A DNA stretch of 8,041 nucleotides, taken from an uncultured Clostridium sp. (lineage in GTDB: Bacteria; Bacillota; Clostridia; Lachnospirales; Lachnospiraceae). Positions 1-6,400 of this stretch are shown here, in pieces (position 1 is the first letter of the stretch; the number at the start of each line of letters is the position of its first letter). The translations under genes were made by a program, and so were the position numbers. The stretch spans positions 1 to 8,041 of the forward strand of contig CALELW010000210.1 in assembly GCA_937902905.1 (NCBI GenBank). The letters run 5' to 3'. The notes beneath the pieces are model-generated. The model was not told the origin of the DNA and ran no database searches. It saw nothing but the letters and a program-made list of their open reading frames with translations.

Positions 1-124
1 CGTAGAAAAACTTTGTGACGAGTGGGTTTTGAGTACGTCGGTATGAGGCACTGGTAGTTTCAGTGCCCATACCGCTACGCACTCAACTAGTGGGAACGCC
101 CACGAGACGCAAAATTTTTCTACG
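1..124. repeat. Long imperfect inverted repeat / structured RNA element, identity unknown
   Basis: The two ends are exact inverted repeats: CGTAGAAAAA at 1-10 and TTTTTCTACG at 115-124. Pairing continues inward with few mismatches to about 20/105. Further paired blocks are 22-26 with 99-103, 29-34 with 81-86, and 36-38 with 77-79. The apical hairpin pairs 39-45 with 68-74 and 47-53 with 61-67, with A46 bulged and a 7-nt loop at 54-60. An alternative local hairpin (GTGGG 90-94, loop AACG, CCCAC 99-103) competes for the same CCCAC. There is no terminator-like run of T after a stem. The element ends before the promoter at 160-215, so it is not in the leader made from that promoter. It could be a noncoding RNA, the 3' region of an upstream gene, or a small palindromic mobile repeat. 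It may extend beyond the left edge. I do not recognise it as a known riboswitch class. Confidence 0.65.
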
Positions 125-159
125 GAATTACGGAAAACAAAAAAAGTGCCAACGAACAC

Positions 160-187
160 TTGACACAAACAACGTGGTTGTTGCAAT
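160..187 (+). promoter_or_regulatory. Candidate upstream promoter (P1) of the FHA operon
   Basis: A consensus -35 box TTGACA lies at 160-165, followed after 16 bases by TGCAAT at 182-187, which matches 4 of 6 positions of TATAAT. The -35 is perfect and the -10 is weak, so this is a tentative second promoter placed just ahead of the stronger -10 at 210-215. Confidence 0.35.
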
Positions 188-206
188 ACAAATTTTTAGT
201 AAACTA

Positions 207-215
207 TGCTATAAT
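207..215 (+). promoter_or_regulatory. Extended -10 promoter (P2) for the FHA-HTH-kinase-surface protein operon
   Basis: TGCTATAAT at 207-215 is a full TATAAT box with the TGn extension. No good -35 lies at 16-18 bases (187-192 reads TACAAA), which is tolerated by extended -10 promoters. The expected start of transcription near 222 would leave a leader of about 20 bases before the ATG at 241. It is the best promoter in the window for the four plus-strand genes. Confidence 0.6.
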
Positions 216-240
216 AACAAAGAAACATAAAGGAACAACA

Positions 241-606
241 ATGAGAAACATAAGGAAATGGCTTGTGAGAAGAAAGAACAAAAAAGAAGAAAATGAGGAG
301 TTGTTTATGCCCCATATTCGACTGACGAATGCGCATAACAAATCCTGCGTGTATGAATATGATTTAGAGGGGTGCATGGTCGTTGGCCGTGCACCGGATT
401 TATGTGATGTGGCGCTGGTGGATGAACCGACGGTGTCCGCGCGGCAGTGCCGGCTGTATACGGAGTGCGGCAAAGTGTATCTGATGGATTTAGACGGAAC
501 CAATCCGACGTATCACAACAACCTTAAAGTGATTGAGGACGTTGCCCTTAGAAACGGGGATGTAATCAGTTTTGGTGAAGTTGATTTATATATTGAAATG
601 AAGTAA
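241..606 (+). CDS. Small FHA-domain protein (phosphothreonine reader)
   Basis: This encodes a 121-residue cytoplasmic protein that is almost entirely one forkhead-associated domain, a fold that binds phosphothreonine peptides. Visible FHA landmarks are VVGR with Arg50, the strand with Ser66 (VSARQ), and DLDGTN with Asn88, followed by the GDVISFG strand near 106-112. These are the phosphate-contacting Arg, Ser and Asn. The structural His that normally follows the Ser is Gln69, and the usual Gly after Asn88 is Pro89. Residues 1-22 form a Lys/Arg-rich tail with no domain. The start at 241 has AAAGGA at 229-234. A second in-frame ATG at 307 has its own Shine-Dalgarno and would give a 99-residue protein lacking the basic tail. 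It lies 13 bases upstream of the HTH gene and in the same unit as a Ser/Thr kinase, so the kinase or its substrates are the likely ligand (inference). Confidence 0.85.
   Translation: MRNIRKWLVRRKNKKEENEELFMPHIRLTNAHNKSCVYEYDLEGCMVVGRAPDLCDVALVDEPTVSARQCRLYTECGKVYLMDLDGTNPTYHNNLKVIEDVALRNGDVISFGEVDLYIEMK
295..309 (+). promoter_or_regulatory. Internal Shine-Dalgarno and alternative start of the FHA gene
   Basis: GAGGAG at 295-300 sits six bases before an in-frame ATG at 307-309. Initiation here would produce the bare FHA domain without the basic 22-residue N-terminal tail. Both this site and the one for ATG 241 are well formed, so the true start, or use of both, cannot be decided from sequence alone. 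Confidence 0.45.
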
Positions 607-619
607 GAGAAAGTGTAAA

Positions 620-1711
620 ATGGAGAACAGAAGAAATACCTTTGATGTAAATGAAGAAGTCAGTAAGTGTGAGAGCCTTGCTGAACTTCAGGAGATTTTA
701 AGTCGTAATAGTAATTATTATTACGTGTGGAAAAATTATATTAATTATATGGTCGAAAAAAATCATCTGAATTATGTGCAGCTTGCAAAGACGTGCCATT
801 GCAGCCGGAACACGGTGAAGAAATGGTGCCGCGAGGGTGCGATGCCACAGAACAGGGAGACTTTTATTAAAATTGGTCTTGGGTTTCGGCTTACATTGGA
901 TGAGTTTAATGACCTTTTGATGCGGTATGGCAAATACCCGCGCCTTTATGGAAAAAATATGGAGGATGCGGTTTGTATCTTTGTCATTCACCACTATCCC
1001 AAAGATGGCGATGCGTATGAGTTTTACAGGCAGTTAAAAGAGCAGCTTTTGGTACGGATGCGGGAGTATACCGGCGTCGTGACGGAATCCAGAAATACGC
1101 ATGAAATCGAAGAGGGATTGATGACGAAAGAAAGCAAAGAGGAGTTTGAAGCTTTTGTTTGTGAAAATCGAAAGTCTTATGAGGAGTCGTATCAGAATCT
1201 GGAAAAATTTTTGAAGATTTTTATTGAAGCAAAGGATGAGAATGTGCATCATTTTGTGCAGACGAATTCACTGAATTTTTCCTATGAGAAGATGATGTCG
1301 GCGCTTAGACTTAGAGGAGAGTGTCCAAGCCGTATGAAATTAATTCTGCTGGGTGTAAATTTAAACATGTCTTTGGAGCAGATTAATTATATGCTTTCTT
1401 TGGCGTATATGAGTCCAATGTGCGCGAAAGATAATGTAGAATGCGTCATTATGTATGCAGTGGAAAGTGCGTATCTGATTAATCCGGCGTATTCGGTGGA
1501 AAGTGCAATCATTTTACAGCACTACAATCAAAATCCGGTGCTTCAGGAAAAATGCAAGGAGATTTTAAATAAATACTGGAATGGGAATGTATATGCAGCA
1601 ACAGAAGAGAAAGAAGCGCTTGGTTATTTGGAAGAAAGTATTGGAGATTATCTAAAACACATTCTTGAAGAACTTGAGTGGGATGAGTACGATATTTTCC
1701 GGTATATTTAA
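620..1711 (+). CDS. Helix-turn-helix protein with a duplicated HTH-associated module
   Basis: This encodes a 363-residue soluble protein with no signal peptide or membrane segment. Residues 52-70 (LAKTCHCSRNTVKKW) read as a helix-turn-helix of the XRE/lambda-repressor type. They are followed by a helical segment that is common after such HTHs, with GAMP at 73-76, LTLDEFNDLL at 91-100 and a KNMEDAV motif at 112-118. The second half repeats this pattern: GECP at 233-236, MSLEQINYML at 250-259 and KDNVECV at 270-276, offset by about 159 residues. The second copy has no convincing recognition helix. The middle (150-210) is charged and probably coiled or helical. A weak purine-rich site (GAGAAAG) precedes the ATG. 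It sits between FHA and kinase genes, so it is a plausible phosphorylated transcription regulator or scaffold. No effector domain is recognised and the function is otherwise unknown. Confidence 0.8.
   Translation: MENRRNTFDVNEEVSKCESLAELQEILSRNSNYYYVWKNYINYMVEKNHLNYVQLAKTCHCSRNTVKKWCREGAMPQNRETFIKIGLGFRLTLDEFNDLLMRYGKYPRLYGKNMEDAVCIFVIHHYPKDGDAYEFYRQLKEQLLVRMREYTGVVTESRNTHEIEEGLMTKESKEEFEAFVCENRKSYEESYQNLEKFLKIFIEAKDENVHHFVQTNSLNFSYEKMMSALRLRGECPSRMKLILLGVNLNMSLEQINYMLSLAYMSPMCAKDNVECVIMYAVESAYLINPAYSVESAIILQHYNQNPVLQEKCKEILNKYWNGNVYAATEEKEALGYLEESIGDYLKHILEELEWDEYDIFRYI
824..988 (+). repeat. HTH-associated module, copy 1 (residues 69-123)
   Basis: This is the first of two related protein segments in the HTH protein. 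Shared positions with copy 2 include G-x-x-P, the alternating hydrophobic stretch IKIGLGFRL, the Leu-x-Glu/Asp-x-hydrophobic-Asn helix, and K-N/D-x-x-E/D-x-V. It lies directly after the recognisable recognition helix. Confidence 0.55.
1301..1465 (+). repeat. HTH-associated module, copy 2 (residues 228-282)
   Basis: This is the second, diverged copy, recognisable at protein level only. It aligns with residues 69-123 at an offset of 158-160 residues with two small gaps. The segment in front of it (residues 210-230) does not retain an obvious DNA-binding turn, so it may serve dimerisation rather than DNA contact. Confidence 0.55.
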
Positions 1712-1738
1712 TAAAAAATTTGGGAAAGGGGACCGACT

Positions 1739-3460
1739 GTGCGAAAGAAGACAAAAATATGTTTAGGCTGCCTGCGTGAAATTTCGCTCTATGATTCCAT
1801 TTGCCCATTTTGCGGATTTGACCCGATTAAGGTGAAGAGTCCGCGTTATTTGCGTGCAGGAACAAGACTTTTGGACCGCTATCTTGTCGGAAGAGAGTTA
1901 GGTGAGGGTGGTTTTGGTATTACTTATGTGGGATATGACACGAGGCAGAAAAGGCCGGTGGCTGTGAAAGAATATTTTCCGGCACACATCGCATCGCGTG
2001 ATACAACGTCCGGACGTTCACAGGATGTGATTTGTTTTGATGGAAAAGATGGAAAGTTTTTTCAGTCCGGTTTAGAGCGTTTTAAGAAAGAGGGAAAAAC
2101 GCTTGAAAAGGCGTCGGCTTGTGACAGTGTAATACAAGTTTATGATTATTTAGAGGAAAATAAAACAGCCTATATTGTGATGGAATATGTGCCGGGAATT
2201 ACGGTGCAGCAGCGAGTGGAGCGTCAGGGGATATTTACGCCGGAAGAAATGCTTCTTGTCGTAGAACCTTTGATGAATGATTTGCAGAAACTTCATGAAA
2301 AGGGGATGCTTCACAGGGATATTAGTCCGGACAATATTATTCTGCGTCCGGATGGCGTGGCAAAATTAGTTGATTTTGGCTCTGCACGCCGAACGGTGTT
2401 AGATGCCCAGGGGAACAATAAGAGCATGACCGTTGTTGTACGGCAGCAGTACACGCCGAAAGAGCAGTATTCGCGGAATGGAAAACAGGGACCGTGGACG
2501 GATATTTACTCGCTGGCGGCGACGATGTACTTTATGTTGACCGGCAAAGCGCCGGTGTCAGCACTTGAGCGTGAGGCAGAGGCGGCAAACCAGAAAATGA
2601 GGACCGGCATGCAGCAGATAAAGGCGTCATTAGCCGATGTGCTAGAAGAAGCAATGGCATTAAATCCGGATGACCGATATGCTGATATGCAGTCTTTTTG
2701 TGGGGCACTGAAAAAAGAAATTCCGATATCGGAAGGCGCAAAGCCAATCGAGCGGACCGTTTATTTTGACAGGGAAAAAGAGGGACGAAAAATTCTTCCT
2801 CAGTGGAAGAAGAAGCGTCTCTATTTGGGGTGTGCAGTTTTTGCGCTTATTCTTGTGGTGGTGCTTGCAGGAAAAGCAATGCTTTCGGGTACAAAAAAAG
2901 AAAAAACGGCTATGGCGGAAAAAACGCCTTTGGCAACGAAAGCGGTTACAGCAAGTCCGACACAGGCTCTTGTTACTATGCCGGATGTTGTCGGAAAAGA
3001 AACTTCTGATGCGATAGCGGCGGTTCGGGCAATGGATGCCAATATTGCTGTTATCATTGAACGTGGCTACAGTGAGAAGAAAAAGGAGACTGTTTATAAG
3101 CAGAGCATCAAGCCTGGGCAGCAGTACACACCGGGCGATAAAAAAGAGGTCGTACTTCACATAAGCCTTGGCATCAAACGTGTACGTGTGCCAAATGTAA
3201 CCGGTAAGACACTTGCGGAGGCAAAAGCGGTTTTGAGTGCAAGAGGATTGAAATACACGGTGAAAAAACAATTTTCAAAAAGCCGTAAAAATAGTATAAT
3301 AAAACAAAGTAAGAAGAATGCGAAAGTGAAAGAAGGCACAGTAATTCACCTGACGGTGAGCCGGGGAGAAAAGAAGGTGCCGTTGGCTTCTGTACCGACA
3401 AAAAACCCGAAACCTGTGGCAACAAAGAAGCCAAAACAAATTCAGATTGTTACGGATTAA
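1739..3460 (+). CDS. Membrane Ser/Thr protein kinase with N-terminal zinc ribbon and two PASTA domains (PrkC/Stk-like)
   Basis: This encodes a 573-residue transmembrane kinase that phosphorylates Ser/Thr on proteins. A zinc ribbon (Cys8, Cys11, Cys22, Cys25) leads into a complete kinase domain at about 48-330. The glycine loop is GEGGFG at 55-60, the ATP lysine is Lys77 (VAVKEYFP), and the probable helix-C glutamate is Glu118. The catalytic loop is HRDISPDN (192-199; Asp194, Asn199), the metal site is DFG (212-214), and PKE and DIYSL follow. One membrane helix lies at about 361-379. Outside come a short Thr/Pro spacer and two PASTA repeats (about 413-478 and 480-543), then a Lys/Pro-rich tail. 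All catalytic residues are present. It begins with GTG, preceded by AAAGGGG at a 7-base spacing. B. subtilis PrkC has no zinc ribbon and three PASTA repeats. No PP2C phosphatase gene is visible. Neighbouring FHA and HTH genes suggest local partners. Confidence 0.93.
   Translation: MRKKTKICLGCLREISLYDSICPFCGFDPIKVKSPRYLRAGTRLLDRYLVGRELGEGGFGITYVGYDTRQKRPVAVKEYFPAHIASRDTTSGRSQDVICFDGKDGKFFQSGLERFKKEGKTLEKASACDSVIQVYDYLEENKTAYIVMEYVPGITVQQRVERQGIFTPEEMLLVVEPLMNDLQKLHEKGMLHRDISPDNIILRPDGVAKLVDFGSARRTVLDAQGNNKSMTVVVRQQYTPKEQYSRNGKQGPWTDIYSLAATMYFMLTGKAPVSALEREAEAANQKMRTGMQQIKASLADVLEEAMALNPDDRYADMQSFCGALKKEIPISEGAKPIERTVYFDREKEGRKILPQWKKKRLYLGCAVFALILVVVLAGKAMLSGTKKEKTAMAEKTPLATKAVTASPTQALVTMPDVVGKETSDAIAAVRAMDANIAVIIERGYSEKKKETVYKQSIKPGQQYTPGDKKEVVLHISLGIKRVRVPNVTGKTLAEAKAVLSARGLKYTVKKQFSKSRKNSIIKQSKKNAKVKEGTVIHLTVSRGEKKVPLASVPTKNPKPVATKKPKQIQIVTD
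3272..3300 (+). promoter_or_regulatory. Candidate internal promoter for the surface-protein gene
   Basis: Inside the second PASTA repeat, TTTTCA (3272-3277, 4 of 6 matches) and a perfect TATAAT (3295-3300) are separated by exactly 17 bases, about 170 bases before the ATG at 3475. The -35 is the right arm of a TGAAAA/TTTTCA inverted repeat (3261-3277) that could bind a regulator. In an AT-rich Lys codon stretch such matches also arise by chance. Confidence 0.3.
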
Positions 3461-3474
3461 GAGGAGAGAAAGAA

Positions 3475-6400
3475 ATGGACAAGCGGAGAGTCAGCCTGAT
3501 ACTTATTTTTGTGATGATTATTAGTGTACTAAGACCGTATGTGTGGTATGGAGAAAATGCGTTAGAAAAAAAGATGACGGCAAAGGCTGCGACGGTAGAG
3601 GTGTGGGATGGCTCTGTCGATACGAGCTGGTATGATCGTGAAGCAAAATCCTTTAAAATTTCGAATGCAAGTCAATTAGCAGGATTGGCACAATTAGTGA
3701 ACCGTGGGGAGACAATGTATGGGAAAAAAATCACAATTACAGCAGATGTTTATTTGAATCGGGATTGGGGAAATTATGATTCATGGGGATATCTTGCACC
3801 AGACAATCAGTGGACTCCAATTGGTTCATATCAGCATGTATTCCGAGGTACCATAGATGGAAATAATCATTGCGTATATGGAATTTATATTAACATACAA
3901 GAAAATGTACAGGGACTCTTTGGAAGAGTTGAAACCAATTCTGACTACGATGAACAAGCAATTAAGGATTGGCATATAAAAAATTCTTATATCAGAGGAG
4001 CAGGCTATGTGGGAGGTTTTGTTGGGTGCGCTTATCGGGTGGATATTGCTGGCTGCAGTGTTGAGGATAGTATTGTGATAGGAGAAGGGGATCGTGTGGG
4101 GGGCTTGGCTGGATCTAGTTATTTTTCATGTTGCATAGAAAGGTGTCATGTCCAGGGAAAAATAAATGGGGAAAACTATGTAGGTGGAATTGTTGGGGAA
4201 ATTTTAGAAAATCGTGGTGGGGTTCAAAATTGTTATGTAAAAGGAAATGTATCTGGAGCAGATTATGTTGGAGGGGTGGCAGGTTTCATAAAGACGAGGT
4301 ATGGTCCTCATTATTCATATTCACAGGGCAAAGTTTCGGGTGAGAAATATGTAGGAGGCCTGATTGGGAGTTTTGTGTCTGATAATGCGATTAGTCAAGG
4401 CTGTTATACGGTGATGGAAGTAAGTGGTCTGTCGGGAACCGGAACTATTTATGGACAATACAAAAAGAAGCCATCTAGTGTGCAGGATGCAGTCTATTTA
4501 AAGAGAAATTCGATTAATCAGGGGCTGTGTGATGTTGGCTGTGACGAATTTAGCAGCGAGTATCGTTGGAATCAATTGGAGGGTTCCGGCGTAAGTGAAG
4601 AGTATTTATGCGGAGGAGAGTTTTGCTATAACAATTCGGAGTATTATGGAGTTAGTCTTGGGAAAGATAAGTATCCGTCTTTTGTAAATGCTAAGAATAA
4701 GGTTTATCAAGTTTCTTTTTATGATGATAAATCAGCTATGTTTACGCGGAGATATTATAATAGTGGAGATAAGATAGATAATCTTCAGCCGTATATTACT
4801 GAGGGGAAGATGATACGATGGGCCACATACGATAAGTCCTTACAAAAGTATGTTGTATGGGATTTTCAAAATGACTGGATAGCAGAGGATATTTCACTGT
4901 ATCCTTTTGAGATTACTTCCATGAAAAATGCAAAGGTGAAGAAACTATTAGGTAGTGTGCATAAAGAATTGAAAGGGAAAGACGTAACGAAAAAGAGTAG
5001 ATATAGTGAGAAAAGTAATTATAACCGTTCAGCGGAATTAACAGTGAAGGAAAATCCTGTTATATGGGATGGAACAGAGGAAACAGATTTTTTTAATACG
5101 CGTAATGAGGCTTTGATTGGGGTCGAGTGCAAAATATATACGGCAAGTCAATTGGCTGGAATAAATAGTCTTTTGCAATCACAAGATGAAGAAATTCAAC
5201 AATACATAAAATCCGGGTACGTTGAGTTTAAGTTGATGAACGATATTTATCTCAATGAGGACTGGGAGAACTATTTGTCATGGGATAAAGAGCCGCCTAA
5301 AAATAAGTGGACACCAATTGGTAATGAAAAATCTCCTTTTACAGCATCGTTCAATGGAAATGGACATACAATATACGGTTTATATATTGATACAAAAGAG
5401 GATGGACAGGGATTATTTGGAGAAGCAGAATATTGTGGTTATGAATCAAGCATAAAGAATTTAACAATAAAAAATGCATACATAAAAGGCGGTAGTAGAG
5501 TAGGAGCGATTGTAGGTGAAAGTTTAGAACAAATATATGTTTTTGACTGTAATGTGCTGCAGTCTGTTGTTGGATGCGATGCGGATGGAGAGTATGCAGG
5601 TGGTATTGTTGGATATGGGAATCAGATTAATTCTATTGTAGGAGTAAATGTGAATCAGTGCAAGGTTTTTGGTGGTGATACAGTTGGAGGTGTAATTGGG
5701 TACTGCAATAATAGTAGTTTGATAGAGCAATGTTCCTTTGAAGGTGAGGTTAGTGGTAATTATACAGTAGGGGGCATTGCTGCGACTGTAAATACCTGCA
5801 ACAAAATAAGTGCTTGTTATAGTTTGGGAACGGTATTTGGAAAGCAGTGTATAGGAGGCTTGATTGGTAAAACACAGTACGTTAATAGTTGGGGAGATGC
5901 TTCATATACCGCTTGTAAACTGGAAGGGACAAATCAGGGAGGAATATTGTTTGGATGTTTTCCAACCACAGATTATAATTGTTCCGACGTAAAGGTATAT
6001 TATCCAAAAGAATGTTATGAGGAAAAAGGATGGCAGGATACTGGTTGTGACTTGAATGGGGTCGGCAGTACGAAAAATTATTTTACAAATGCCGCGAGAC
6101 CAAAGGAATATTTTACGAATGGCAAGTTCTGTAATGAAAACAAGGATATTTATGGTATGATTTTGATGCAGGATGAGTATCCTCAATTCTTAAACGAAAA
6201 AAATAAGGTATTGAAAATTCAGTATTGGAATAAGAATGATCCAAATACAAGTCAGCAAAAGTACTGCAACTATAAAGAAAAATTGGCAGATTATCAACCT
6301 TATAAAAGTGATAATATTCAAGTGGAGTGGTATGTTTATGCTAATGGTGAGTATACAGATGTAAAGTGGAATTTTAACGAGGATTTAGTTATTACAGATA

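Noticed and set aside
1..124. Assignment as a T-box, c-di-GMP, THF or other known riboswitch, a self-cleaving ribozyme, or a retron RNA
   Set aside because: None of the conserved core motifs I know for these classes is present, and no reverse transcriptase or regulated gene can be tied to it in the window.
160..240. Upstream TTG start that would lengthen the FHA protein by 27 residues
   Set aside because: The TTG overlaps the -35-like box, the extension covers the promoter, and the ATG at 241 has its own Shine-Dalgarno.
2660..3271. 203-codon open frame on the minus strand, antisense to the kinase PASTA region
   Set aside because: It is a shadow of the Lys-rich kinase tail (Phe/Cys/Arg-rich translation) with no domain and no ribosome site.
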